Assembly: GCA_023400335.1 (NCBI GenBank)
Contig: JAEXFF010000366.1
Coordinates: 1-10,562 of the forward strand
Direction of reading: 5' to 3'
Source of the DNA: Bacteroidota bacterium
GTDB lineage: Bacteria > Bacteroidota > Bacteroidia > Bacteroidales > Marinifilaceae
DNA: 10,562 nucleotides
The position numbers and the translations under genes were made by a program. Below are positions 1-7,846 of the stretch, piece by piece. Positions within the stretch are counted from its first letter, which is position 1, and every line of letters starts with the position of its first letter. Below the pieces are notes generated by a model. It did no database searches, was not told the DNA's origin, and saw nothing but the letters and a program-made list of their open reading frames with translations.

Positions 1-2
1 GT

Positions 3-383
3 ATTCCGATTTACAGTAACCGGAAAAATAAGTCAGCCCTGAAGATTGCCCGTTTAAAAGTAGAAGATGCAGATTTGGATTATCTGAATACCCAGAAAGA
101 TTTACTGAAAACGGTGGAGACCGTCTATCTGGACGCCGTTTCTTCCCAGGATCGTTATCGCTCGGCTATGGAAAGTGTGAATGCTGCCCGCCAGAGTTTT
201 ACACTGGTACAGGAACAATTTAATCTGGGAATGAAAAATACGCTGGAAATGCTTACGGAAAAGAATAATTTACTGATAGCTCAACAGGAGATTGTTCAGG
301 CTAAATATATGGCTATTTTGAGCCAGCAATTATTGGGTTTTTACCAGGGGAAAGGAATTCAATTGGGCCGTCAGGCAGAATAA
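3..383 (+). CDS. TolC-family outer-membrane efflux factor, 3' end only
   Basis: This is the C-terminal part (about 126 residues) of an outer-membrane efflux channel subunit of the TolC/OEP family; the start lies upstream of the window. The frame is open from base 3. The visible part begins with an I-P-I-Y-S-N-R segment, which fits the 'P-I/L-F-x-G-x-x-R' region that opens the second repeat of TolC proteins. It continues with long amphipathic helices rich in Gln, Glu, Ala and Leu, including A-A-R-Q-S-F and Y-x-x-G-like stretches (Q-F-N-L-G-M-K-N-T-L-E-M-L). This 'F-x-x-G-x-x-x-x-L-E-x-L' pattern is characteristic of the last TolC helices. The adaptor gene starts 27 bases after the stop, so the two are almost surely co-transcribed. 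In the cell it would form the outer-membrane exit duct of the exporter encoded downstream. The family call is firm; the substrate is not known. Confidence 0.88.
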   Translation: MPIYSNRKNKSALKIARLKVEDADLDYLNTQKDLLKTVETVYLDAVSSQDRYRSAMESVNAARQSFTLVQEQFNLGMKNTLEMLTEKNNLLIAQQEIVQAKYMAILSQQLLGFYQGKGIQLGRQAE

Positions 384-410
384 TACAGATAATATTTAAA
401 TCAATATAGC

Positions 411-1622
411 ATGAAAAAGAGTAAACTGATAACAATCGGAGGCGCTATTGTCGTTATCGGATTGTGCGGCTATTTTTTCCTGGGAGCTTCTGATAAGGGA
501 AAAGTGGACTGGGAAACGGTAAAGGTAAGGCGTGGTTCTATGTCGAATATGGTTTCGGCTACCGGTACTGTGGAGCCGGTGACGAAAGTGGATGTCGGTA
601 CACAGGTCTCCGGCATTATCGATAAGATTTATGTGGATTACAACAGTGTCGTAAAAAAGGGACAGCTGATCGCTGAGATGGATAAAGTAACCTTACAGGC
701 AGAACTCGAATCCCAGGAGGCCGTCCTTGCCAATGCAAAGGCGGAATTCGATTATCAGCAGAAAAATTATGCCCGTAAAAAGGTGCTGTTTGAAAAAAAG
801 CTGATCAGCGATAGCGATTATGAAACGGCTACTTATGATTACGAAAAGGCGAAAAGTTCTTATGAAAAGTCAAGGGCAGATATCATAAAAGTACGGAGAA
901 ATCTGGGATATGCCGTTATCACCAGTCCGATAGACGGAGTGGTGATCAGCCGGGAAGTAGAGGAAGGGCAGACGGTGGCTGCCGGTTTTGAAACCCCTAC
1001 TCTGTTTACAATAGCTAGGGATCTGACTGAAATGCAGGTGGTAGCCGATGTAGATGAGGCCGATATCGGTCAGGTCGGGGAAGGGCAGCGGGTAACTTTT
1101 TCTGTTGATGCTTATCCCAATGACCTGTTTGAAGGAGAAGTGACTCAGGTTCGTTTGGAAGCTACCGTCGAATCCAATGTCGTAACTTATGAGGTGGTAA
1201 TCAGTGCTCCGAATCCCGACCTGAAGCTGAAACCCGGCTTGACTGCTACGGTGTCTATTTATACTTTGGAAAAGGAAAATGTACCCGTAATCCCTGCCAA
1301 AGCGCTGAAGTTTGTGCCGGATGAGCAGATTGCACAGGCAAACGGATACAGGGTATATGCTATTGATGTGGAGAATACTGCTTTGCAAAAAACCGTATGG
1401 GTAAAGGAAGGATTCACTTTACAGGAAAAAGAGGTTACGACCGGAACGACCGTCAATTCCCTGGTTGAAATTGTAGACGGTGTGGGGGAAAATGAGGAAG
1501 TTGTAGTAGAAATGGTGGGGGTCAGGAAGGGAACTATCGGAAAACCTGCACCCGGAGAAGGCGAAACGAGTCCTTTTATGCCTAAACCTCCCGGCCAAAA
1601 GAAAAATAAGGCAAAAAACTAA
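411..1622 (+). CDS. Periplasmic adaptor (membrane fusion) protein, HlyD/MacA type
   Basis: A 403-residue membrane fusion protein that would link the inner-membrane ABC permease to the TolC channel. Residues 7-25 form one hydrophobic N-terminal anchor (I-G-G-A-I-V-V-I-G-L). Residues 52-91 form the first half of a lipoyl-like barrel (G-T-V-E-P, V-G-T-Q-V-S-G-I-I, V-K-K-G-Q-L-I-A-E-M-D). Residues 94-165 are a charged helical hairpin with K-x-x-x-E repeats. Residues 171-199 supply the second lipoyl half (S-P-I-D-G-V-V-I, E-E-G-Q-T-V-A). Beta-barrel and membrane-proximal domains follow to about 375. The tail, 378-403, is rich in Pro, Gly and Lys and probably disordered. The ATG at 411 comes directly before the Lys-rich anchor, so the start is sound. 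Length and order fit MacA-like adaptors better than RND adaptors, because an ABC ATPase and a MacB-type permease come next. The exported substrate cannot be read from sequence. Confidence 0.93.
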   Translation: MKKSKLITIGGAIVVIGLCGYFFLGASDKGKVDWETVKVRRGSMSNMVSATGTVEPVTKVDVGTQVSGIIDKIYVDYNSVVKKGQLIAEMDKVTLQAELESQEAVLANAKAEFDYQQKNYARKKVLFEKKLISDSDYETATYDYEKAKSSYEKSRADIIKVRRNLGYAVITSPIDGVVISREVEEGQTVAAGFETPTLFTIARDLTEMQVVADVDEADIGQVGEGQRVTFSVDAYPNDLFEGEVTQVRLEATVESNVVTYEVVISAPNPDLKLKPGLTATVSIYTLEKENVPVIPAKALKFVPDEQIAQANGYRVYAIDVENTALQKTVWVKEGFTLQEKEVTTGTTVNSLVEIVDGVGENEEVVVEMVGVRKGTIGKPAPGEGETSPFMPKPPGQKKNKAKN

Positions 1623-1649
1623 AATTTCAGGTTTAAATGTTTTCGGAAA

Positions 1650-2390
1650 ATGAATGCAATTATTGAATTGAAAAATTTAAAGCGGGATTTTTGGGTCGGA
1701 AATGAGAAGGTGCACGCTTTGAGGGAGGTGTCTTTTGTCATCCGCCCCGGAGAATTTGTAACCATCATGGGAACCAGCGGGTCCGGGAAATCAACTCTTC
1801 TGAATATTTTAGGCTGTTTGGATACTCCCACTGCCGGGGATTACTGGCTGGATGGATATTCTGTACGGCAAATGGGGAAAAATGAACGGGCGGAATTGAG
1901 AAACCACAAAATCGGGTTTGTATTTCAGTCGTATAATTTGTTACCCAAGACAACTGCTATTGAGAATGTGGAATTGCCGTTAATGTACAATCCGGCAGTG
2001 TCTGCTAAGGAGAGAGAACGACGGGCAATAGCGGCCTTAGAGGCTGTAGGATTGCACGACCGGCTTTATCATAAATCCAATCAGATGTCCGGAGGGCAGC
2101 AGCAGCGGGTGGCCATTGCCCGGGCGTTAGTGAACGATCCTGTATTGATACTGGCTGATGAAGCAACGGGAAATCTGGACACCCGGACTTCCTTTGAGAT
2201 CCTGAGTTTGTTTCAGGATTTATACGCCCGGGGGCGGACCATTGTATTTGTAACGCATAATCCTGAGATTTCGGCTTATAGCAGCCGTACGATTGTACTG
2301 AAAGACGGAAGAATAATACAGGATACAGAAAATGAGCATATTGCTTCTGTTAAAGAAGCTCTGGCAGCTATGCCGAAGGCGGAGGATTGA
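1650..2390 (+). CDS. ABC transporter ATP-binding protein, MacB/LolD type
   Basis: A 246-residue soluble ATPase that powers the permease encoded next. All nucleotide-binding motifs are intact: Walker [10 protein letters not shown] at 41-49, Q-loop Gln93 in [10 protein letters not shown], signature M-S-G-G-Q-Q-Q-R at 146-153 (Met in place of the usual Leu), Walker B V-L-I-L-A-D-E at 165-171 with catalytic Glu171, D-loop G-N-L-D at 174-177, and switch His203 in V-T-H-N-P-E. The 'F-Q-x-x-N-L-L-P' and 'A-D-E-A-T-G-N-L-D' wording is typical of the MacB/LolD/FtsE group, the mechanotransmission type of ABC system. It starts 27 bases after the adaptor stop and ends 50 bases before the permease. In proteobacterial MacB this domain is fused to the permease; here it is a separate chain. 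Confidence 0.96.
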   Translation: MNAIIELKNLKRDFWVGNEKVHALREVSFVIRPGEFVTIMGTSGSGKSTLLNILGCLDTPTAGDYWLDGYSVRQMGKNERAELRNHKIGFVFQSYNLLPKTTAIENVELPLMYNPAVSAKERERRAIAALEAVGLHDRLYHKSNQMSGGQQQRVAIARALVNDPVLILADEATGNLDTRTSFEILSLFQDLYARGRTIVFVTHNPEISAYSSRTIVLKDGRIIQDTENEHIASVKEALAAMPKAED

Positions 2391-2440
2391 TGGAAAGACA
2401 GAAAGAATCCGCTTTTTGTCCAAATTTAAAATGAAAGAGA

Positions 2441-3661
2441 ATGAACTTTACGAATTTATTCAGAATAGCTTTACGGGCTTTGGGAAACAATAAGATGAGG
2501 GGATTTCTGACAATGCTGGGAATTATTATCGGGGTGGCTTCTGTGATCACGATGCTGGCTATCGGACAGGGATCCAAGCGGAGTATCCGGGCTCAGATTG
2601 CAGAGATGGGATCGAATATGATTATGATTCATCCGGGAGCCGATATGCGTGGAGGAGTCCGTCTGGATGCTTCCGCTATGCAAAGTCTGAAACTGGAGGA
2701 TTATCATTCCATTGTGGAGGAAGCCCGTTTCGTATCAGCCTGTTCTCCTTCCGTAAGCAGCGGAGGACAGACGATCTACGGAGCCAATAACTATCCGACT
2801 ACTGTCTATGGGGTGAATCCGGATTACCTGGAAATCCGGAAATATTCCGTAGCCGGAGGCGAAATGTTTTCCGATCAGGATATACTGAGCTCGGCTAAGG
2901 TTTGTGTAATCGGAAAGACAATAGTAGATAACCTTTTTACCAACGGGGAAGAACCTGTCGGAAAGATTATACGTTTCGGGAAGATTCCTTTCCGGGTGAT
3001 AGGGGTACTGACTTCCAAGGGATATAACACTATGGGGATGGACCAGGACGACCTTATTCTGGCTCCTTATACGACGATACAAAAAAGGGTTTTGGCAATA
3101 ACTCATTTACAGAGTATATTCTGTTCGGCAGTCACCGAGGACCGAACGGAGGAAGCCGAGGCCGAAATTTCCGATATTTTACGCCGGAACCATAAACTGA
3201 AAGATACGGACGAGGATGATTTCAATATCCGTTCCCAGCAGGAGTTGAGTACGATGATGAATTCTACAACCGACATGATGACCATGCTTCTGGCCTGTAT
3301 TGCCGGAATCTCTTTATTAGTAGGAGGGATTGGGATTATGAATATTATGTATGTTTCTGTCACAGAGCGGACCCGGGAAATCGGTTTACGCATGTCTATC
3401 GGAGCCAAAGGGCGGGATATTTTGGCCCAGTTCCTGATTGAAGCAATATTGATCAGCGTAACAGGGGGAATTATAGGGGTCGTTCTGGGTATCGGTGCTT
3501 CCTGGATTGTAAAAGCCATAGCCGGCTGGCCTGTCTATGTCCAATTGTATTCGGTCATCCTCTCTTTTATCGTATGTACGGTTACAGGAATATTTTTCGG
3601 ATGGTATCCGGCACAGAAAGCTTCCAATTTAGATCCGATTGAAGCCATTCGTTATGAATAA
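2441..3661 (+). CDS. ABC permease, MacB/FtsX family (MacB_PCD plus FtsX domains)
   Basis: A 406-residue inner-membrane permease. The first transmembrane helix is at about 21-42, preceded by N-K-M-R and followed by I-G-Q-G-S-K, the usual N-terminal signature of MacB-type permeases. A large periplasmic domain fills about 45-275 (MacB_PCD), with the typical V-x-G-x-N-P-D-Y and P-V-G-K-x-I-R-F-G-x-x-P-F-R-V-I-G-V-L stretches. Three C-terminal helices lie at about 281-304, 331-354 and 370-388. The cytoplasmic loop T-E-R-T-R-E-I-G-L-R (308-317) is the conserved segment that contacts the ATPase, and the tail ends in A-x-x-L-D-P-I-E-A-I-R-Y-E as in most family members. It works as a dimer with the upstream ATPase and couples ATP hydrolysis to pushing substrate through the adaptor and TolC duct. 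Lipid, peptide, macrolide or siderophore cargo are all known for relatives; none can be chosen here. Confidence 0.95.
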   Translation: MNFTNLFRIALRALGNNKMRGFLTMLGIIIGVASVITMLAIGQGSKRSIRAQIAEMGSNMIMIHPGADMRGGVRLDASAMQSLKLEDYHSIVEEARFVSACSPSVSSGGQTIYGANNYPTTVYGVNPDYLEIRKYSVAGGEMFSDQDILSSAKVCVIGKTIVDNLFTNGEEPVGKIIRFGKIPFRVIGVLTSKGYNTMGMDQDDLILAPYTTIQKRVLAITHLQSIFCSAVTEDRTEEAEAEISDILRRNHKLKDTDEDDFNIRSQQELSTMMNSTTDMMTMLLACIAGISLLVGGIGIMNIMYVSVTERTREIGLRMSIGAKGRDILAQFLIEAILISVTGGIIGVVLGIGASWIVKAIAGWPVYVQLYSVILSFIVCTVTGIFFGWYPAQKASNLDPIEAIRYE

Positions 3662-3679
3662 AAAAAATCTTTAACTTTG
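3648..3679 (+). promoter_or_regulatory. Possible internal promoter for the kinase-regulator pair (weak)
   Basis: TAACTTTG at 3672-3679 matches the Bacteroidota -7 consensus TAnnTTTG exactly. A TTCG at 3648-3651, 20 bases upstream, is a poor match to the -33 TTTG element. The -7 box ends four bases before the kinase ATG, so a transcript from it would have almost no leader. The pair may simply be read from the exporter promoter instead. Confidence 0.25.
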
Positions 3680-3683
3680 CTTT

Positions 3684-4724
3684 ATGAAACAAGCAGATAA
3701 AAGACAAACCCTATTGTGGTTAATCCACCTGATCGGCTGGGGAATTATGTTCGGTTTCCCGTTTTTTTTCGCCAGCCGGGAAGGGAATCCGATAACTTTT
3801 CGCTGGTACCTGGGATATGTATTTGTGCCGGTTGCCTTTATGCTCGTTTTTTATATAAACTACTTCTGGTGGATTGACCGTATTCTTTTCCGGAAAAAAC
3901 TGTTTCAGTTTATTGTATTGAATATTCTGCTGATCAGTGCTGTTTGTTTTTGTCTGGATGCCTGGATGCATTTTTATTTCCAGAATTTTCTCAAGGATAC
4001 TTTTACAGCTCATCCCGGACCTCCGAAAGTAATGGTTATTTCCCGCGATTTTATGCTGATGGGACTGACTGCCGGATTGAGTGTGGCGATACGGGTAACC
4101 GGAAATTGGTATAAGATGGAAACCGAACGGAAGGAGTTGGAAAAAGGAAGGGCCGAAGCTGAATTAAAGAGTTTAAAAAATCAGTTAAATCCTCATTTTT
4201 TATTCAATACGCTCAATAATATTTATTCCTTGATTGCTTTTAATCCGGAGACAGCCCAGCATGCAGTACACGATTTAAGCCGTTTACTGAGGTATATTCT
4301 TTATGAAAACAATCAGAATTTAGTCCCTTTGACAAAAGAAATCGAGTTTATCGACAATTATATTGCTCTGATGAAAATCCGTTTGCCGCAAGAGGTTGTC
4401 GTTGAAACGGATATTTATTCAGAAGGAAATGTCGAAATTGCTCCGTTGCTTTTCATTACGCTGGTGGAAAATGCGTTCAAACACGGGGTAAGCCCGACAG
4501 CTCCTTCTTTTATTTCAATAGATTTGCATACGGTGGGAGATAGGGAAGTGTTGTGCCGGGTGGAAAACAGTTATTTCCCGAAAAAACAAGGGGATAAAAG
4601 CGGGTCCGGGATCGGATTGGAAAATTTGCGGAAACGGTTGGCTCTCCTCTATCCGGGACATTTTATTCTGGTGGCGGAGAAACAGGGAGAAACATTTGTA
4701 GCAGAATTGAGAATCAGAATTTAA
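3684..4724 (+). CDS. Sensor histidine kinase, LytS/YehU type (His_kinase family)
   Basis: A 346-residue membrane-bound sensor kinase. Four hydrophobic helices are visible at about 9-30, 41-63, 73-94 and 117-138, with very short loops, so there is no large outer sensing domain and the signal is probably sensed in or at the membrane. A charged coiled coil at about 142-167 leads into the His_kinase domain: N-P-H-F-L-F-N-T-L-N at 169-178 with phospho-acceptor His171, the N-box L-V-E-N-A-F-K-H-G at 250-258, and the G-box G-S-G-I-G-L-E-N-L at 307-315. These are the hallmarks of the LytS/YehU group, which pairs with LytTR regulators such as the one encoded 14 bases downstream. It follows the permease stop by 22 bases. 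The signal is unknown; the link to the exporter is inferred from position. Confidence 0.94.
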   Translation: MKQADKRQTLLWLIHLIGWGIMFGFPFFFASREGNPITFRWYLGYVFVPVAFMLVFYINYFWWIDRILFRKKLFQFIVLNILLISAVCFCLDAWMHFYFQNFLKDTFTAHPGPPKVMVISRDFMLMGLTAGLSVAIRVTGNWYKMETERKELEKGRAEAELKSLKNQLNPHFLFNTLNNIYSLIAFNPETAQHAVHDLSRLLRYILYENNQNLVPLTKEIEFIDNYIALMKIRLPQEVVVETDIYSEGNVEIAPLLFITLVENAFKHGVSPTAPSFISIDLHTVGDREVLCRVENSYFPKKQGDKSGSGIGLENLRKRLALLYPGHFILVAEKQGETFVAELRIRI

Positions 4725-4726
4725 AG

Positions 4727-4733
4727 AAGGAGG
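4727..4733 (+). promoter_or_regulatory. Shine-Dalgarno-like site before the response regulator
   Basis: AAGGAGG lies five bases before the ATG at 4739, a near-perfect anti-16S match at good spacing. Other genes in the window have no such site close to their starts, which is normal for Bacteroidota. It supports the chosen start of the regulator and may help reinitiation right after the kinase stop at 4722-4724. Confidence 0.5.
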
Positions 4734-4738
4734 CGCAG

Positions 4739-5449
4739 ATGAATTTGAATTGTTGTATCATTGATGACGAGCCACTGGCTCTGGGATTGTTGGAGAGCTA
4801 TGTGCAAAAAACACCCTTTCTGACTTTGTGCGGAAAATACAACAGTGCCCTGGCAGCGATGCAGGAGATGCCGTTTGAAAATGTGGACCTGCTTTTTTTG
4901 GATATCCAGATGCCAGAATTGGACGGAATGGAATTTTCCAGGATGGTCGGAGACCGGACACGGATTATCTTTACTACAGCTTTCGAACAATATGCCTTGG
5001 ACAGCTATAAGGTAAATGCCCTGGATTATCTGGTAAAGCCGGTTTCGTATACCGATTTCTTACAGGCCGCCAACAAGGCCTTGCAATGGTATGAACGGAC
5101 AAGACAAGGAAACAGGATTAAATTAAGACATATCTTTGTAAAGACGGAGTATAAGCTGGTTCAGATCGAACTGGAAAAAATTCTTTATATCGAAGGACTG
5201 AAAGATTACGTAAAGATCTACCTGGAAGATGAACCGCAGCCTCTTGTTTCCTTGATGAGTATGAAAACGCTGGAAGAATTACTGCCGGCTGAGGACTTTA
5301 TCCGTGTACATCGTTCTTATATTGTACAGGGAGATAAAATTAAGGTCATTGAACGGAACCGTATCATTTTTGGTAAACAATATATTCCTGTCTCGGATTC
5401 TTATAAAGATAAATTTGCCGCTTTTTTAAGTGAAAGGGGAGTCCGATAG
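4739..5449 (+). CDS. Response regulator with LytTR DNA-binding domain
   Basis: A 236-residue LytR/AlgR-type transcription factor. The receiver domain (about 3-118) has the acidic pair Asp9-Asp10, phospho-acceptor Asp55 in L-F-L-D-I-Q-M-P, Thr79-Thr80 at the switch position and Lys100 in Y-L-V-K-P. The LytTR DNA-binding domain fills about 130-232, with I-L-Y-I-E-G-L-K-D-Y-V-K-I, the S-M-K-T-L-E-E-L-L-P region and F-I-R-V-H-R-S-Y-I-V, all standard for this family. Phosphorylation by the adjacent kinase would promote dimer binding to promoter DNA. LytTR proteins usually bind paired direct repeats; the likely target upstream of the exporter genes is outside this window, so autoregulation of the cluster cannot be tested here. 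Confidence 0.96.
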   Translation: MNLNCCIIDDEPLALGLLESYVQKTPFLTLCGKYNSALAAMQEMPFENVDLLFLDIQMPELDGMEFSRMVGDRTRIIFTTAFEQYALDSYKVNALDYLVKPVSYTDFLQAANKALQWYERTRQGNRIKLRHIFVKTEYKLVQIELEKILYIEGLKDYVKIYLEDEPQPLVSLMSMKTLEELLPAEDFIRVHRSYIVQGDKIKVIERNRIIFGKQYIPVSDSYKDKFAAFLSERGVR

Positions 5450-5571
5450 GAAAGAGTTTTATGATATCCCGATTTCTCAAAATGGGCAGATACTCAGGGA
5501 TAAAAATACAAGGATTGGTAGAAGCATTATACCGGTCCGGACAAATAAACAAAGTTAAAAAGTCATTTTTA

Positions 5572-5606
5572 AAAAGGCTACAGTACAATCAAAACTGTAG
5601 CCTTTT
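5572..5606 (+). terminator. Rho-independent terminator after the exporter/two-component run
   Basis: A perfect 13-bp inverted repeat, AAAAGGCTACAGT (5572-5584) and ACTGTAGCCTTTT (5594-5606), surrounds a 9-base loop. The T-run on the + strand is built into the 3' arm. It sits about 120 bases after the regulator stop. The A-rich 5' flank would give a T-run on the other strand too, so the site could stop transcription from either side. Confidence 0.8.
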
Positions 5607-5791
5607 ATATGCTGTAAAATGAACTATTTTTTCGTACCGAAAAGTATCTTTCATTTTCTCTGTATTTTTCAGAATAAAAGTTTTTACTGTTTTGTGCTGT
5701 ACAGGTTTTGTCAGGAAAGAAGTGTTTGAGAAACTTGAATATTCTTCAGGAGATTTTAACTTCTGCAACTTTTTCAGGTTTTGATTATACA
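5607..5791. other. Intergenic stretch with no recognised feature
   Basis: Together with 5450-5571 this makes a gap of about 400 bases between genes. It is AT-rich and holds no ORF with family features. A 67-codon minus-strand frame covers much of it but is low-complexity and runs up to the terminator stem. It probably is the upstream region of the transporter promoter. I saw no clear operator or riboswitch. Confidence 0.5.
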
Positions 5792-5822
5792 TTTGAATTT
5801 TTGTTAAAAATATTTATCTTTG
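5792..5822 (+). promoter_or_regulatory. Bacteroidota-type promoter of the OPT transporter gene
   Basis: TTTG at 5792-5795 and TATCTTTG at 5815-5822 are separated by exactly 19 bases. This is a full match to the TTTG-N19-TAnnTTTG consensus used by the Bacteroidota housekeeping sigma factor. Transcription would start near 5829, giving a leader of about 27 bases to the ATG at 5856. The -7 box covers a TTG at 5820 that a gene finder might take as a start, which argues against that start. Confidence 0.75.
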
Positions 5823-5855
5823 GAAGCGTGTAAAAAATCAAAAACAAAACATAGC

Positions 5856-7820
5856 ATGGAACAAGAGGAACAGAAATTGAACTCATTGCCCGAGAATGCA
5901 TATCGGGAACTGAAGCCGGGAGAGGTATATAAACCAATGATGCCGGCAAATAGTAAGCCGAAGGAGGTAACCCTGTATTCTGTGGTTTTCGGTATCATTA
6001 TGGCCGTGATATTTTCTGCGGCGGCGGCATATCTGGGGTTGAAAGTTGGTCAGGTATTTGAAGCGGCTATCCCGATCGCTATTATTGCTGTCGGAGTGGG
6101 AAATTTAGCGAAAAAGAATAATATGCTGGGGCAGAATGTGATCATTCAGTCCATCGGAGCCAGCTCGGGGGTAATCGTAGCCGGGGCAATTTTTACTTTA
6201 CCTGCTTTGTATATCCTGGGCTTGGAAGCAGAGTTCTATCAGATTTTTCTCTCTTCGCTTTTAGGTGGTTTATTGGGTATTTTGATGTTGATTCCTTTCC
6301 GGAAATATTTTGTCAAGGATATGCATGGGAAATATCCTTTCCCGGAAGCTACGGCGACTACTGAAGTACTGGTGTCGGGGGAAAAGAAGGGAAATCAGGC
6401 GAAGTTGCTGGCTGTTAGCGGATTGGTCGGCGGTTTGTACGATTTCTTTATCAGTACGTTTGGCTGGTGGACAGAAAATATTTCTACCCGTATTGTCGGT
6501 TGCGGAGAAGTATTGGCCGAGAAATTGAAATTGGTATTTAAAGTGAATACGGGTGCAGCCGTGCTGGGGTTAGGATATATTATCGGATTGAAATATGCTG
6601 CAATTATTTGTGCCGGTTCATTTGCCGTATGGTTTGTATTGATTCCTTTTATCAGTTATTTCGGAGATGGGCAGACGATAGCGGTAGGGGAAGGAATTAC
6701 TACACTATTAAGAGATATGAGTCCGGAAGAAATATTCCGGAATTATGCCCGTCATATCGGAATTGGCGGTATCGCAATGGCCGGTATTATCGGAATCATC
6801 CGCTCGTCCAAAATTATCCGCCAGGCTGTAGGTTTGGCTGTCAATGAATTGAAAGGGAAAAAGACTGCCGAAGAAACCGTTGAACGGACCCAGAAAGACC
6901 TGACGATGAAGTTTATCATGATCGGTATTCTGGCTACTTTGGTCACTACTTTCCTGTTTTTCCAGTTCGGTGTATTGGGAAATTGGTTTCAGACCATAGT
7001 TGCTATTTTGATTGTTTTTGTCATTTCGTTCTTATTCACTACGGTAGCGGCGAATGCCATTGCTATTGTCGGGACGAATCCGGTGTCCGGGATGACGTTG
7101 ATGACGCTGATACTGGCTTCTTTGGTATTAGTCAGTGCAGGATTGAGTGGAACCAATGGTATGATGGCCGCTATGGTAATCGGCGGGGTGGTTTGTACGG
7201 CTTTATCTATGGCCGGAGGTTTTATTACCGATTTGAAAATCGGTTACTGGCTGGGGACGACTCCGGCAAAACAGGAAACATGGAAATTTTTGGGTACGGC
7301 TGTTTCAGCTGCTACAGTTGCCGGAGTAATGATTATTCTGAATAAAACCTACGGGTTTACCGGAGAAGGGGCTTTGGTGGCTCCCCAGGCCAATGCGATG
7401 GCAGCGGTAATCAAACCCTTGATGGAAGGGGGCGCTACTCCCTGGATGTTGTATTTTGCCGGAGCAGCATTGGCGCTGATTCTGACAATGATCGGAGTAC
7501 CGGCATTGGCTTTTGCCCTGGGAATGTTTATTCCGCTGGAACTGAATACGCCTTTATTAATCGGTGGTTTGGTGAGTTGGTTCGTATCTACCCGCAGTAA
7601 GGACGAGGGGATAAATAAGGCCAGACGGGACAGGGGAACCCTGATTGCTTCCGGATTTATTGCCGGAGGTGCCCTGATGGGAGTAATCAGTGCTATATTG
7701 AAATATGCCGGAGCCGACTGGTATACGGTTTGGAGTGGAGCAGAATGGCTGGCAGAAGTGATGTATATCGTGATTATCGGTTACTTTATCTGGGACGCTA
7801 TGCGCGGGAAAAAGGAATAG
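5856..7820 (+). CDS. OPT-family oligopeptide transporter
   Basis: A 654-residue, strongly hydrophobic inner-membrane protein with about 14 or more likely membrane helices, the usual size of bacterial OPT proteins. Family stretches include A-A-Y-L-G-L-K-V-G-Q-V-F-E-A-A-I-P at 57-73, I-G-A-S-S-G at 100-105, K-Y-P-F-P-E-A-T-A at 159-167, the mid-protein G-T-N-P-V-S-G-M-T, and L-N-T-P-L-L-I-G-G near the C-terminal part. OPT proteins are secondary carriers, mostly proton-coupled, for small peptides or metal chelates. The ATG at 5856 is preferred over the in-frame TTG at 5820, because that codon lies inside the promoter and the 12 extra residues look unlike protein. The next gene is a tripeptidase, which favours peptides over metal-siderophore cargo. 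The gene order suggests joint expression, although 157 bases separate the two. Confidence 0.93.
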   Translation: MEQEEQKLNSLPENAYRELKPGEVYKPMMPANSKPKEVTLYSVVFGIIMAVIFSAAAAYLGLKVGQVFEAAIPIAIIAVGVGNLAKKNNMLGQNVIIQSIGASSGVIVAGAIFTLPALYILGLEAEFYQIFLSSLLGGLLGILMLIPFRKYFVKDMHGKYPFPEATATTEVLVSGEKKGNQAKLLAVSGLVGGLYDFFISTFGWWTENISTRIVGCGEVLAEKLKLVFKVNTGAAVLGLGYIIGLKYAAIICAGSFAVWFVLIPFISYFGDGQTIAVGEGITTLLRDMSPEEIFRNYARHIGIGGIAMAGIIGIIRSSKIIRQAVGLAVNELKGKKTAEETVERTQKDLTMKFIMIGILATLVTTFLFFQFGVLGNWFQTIVAILIVFVISFLFTTVAANAIAIVGTNPVSGMTLMTLILASLVLVSAGLSGTNGMMAAMVIGGVVCTALSMAGGFITDLKIGYWLGTTPAKQETWKFLGTAVSAATVAGVMIILNKTYGFTGEGALVAPQANAMAAVIKPLMEGGATPWMLYFAGAALALILTMIGVPALAFALGMFIPLELNTPLLIGGLVSWFVSTRSKDEGINKARRDRGTLIASGFIAGGALMGVISAILKYAGADWYTVWSGAEWLAEVMYIVIIGYFIWDAMRGKKE

Positions 7821-7846
7821 AACGAAACGGAAGGAGGGGTTTGTTT

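Noticed and set aside
5461..5622. A 53-codon ATG frame on the + strand after the response regulator
   Set aside because: It runs straight through the 13-bp terminator stem and shows no family pattern, so it is most likely chance.
5589..5792. A 67-codon minus-strand frame between the terminator and the OPT promoter
   Set aside because: It is Lys- and Thr-rich, without recognisable domain, ends in the terminator stem, and begins at the -33 element of the OPT promoter.
6310..7345. Several + strand frames of 70-120 codons inside the OPT gene
   Set aside because: They are out-of-frame shadows of the OPT coding sequence; the main frame is intact and has clear family motifs.
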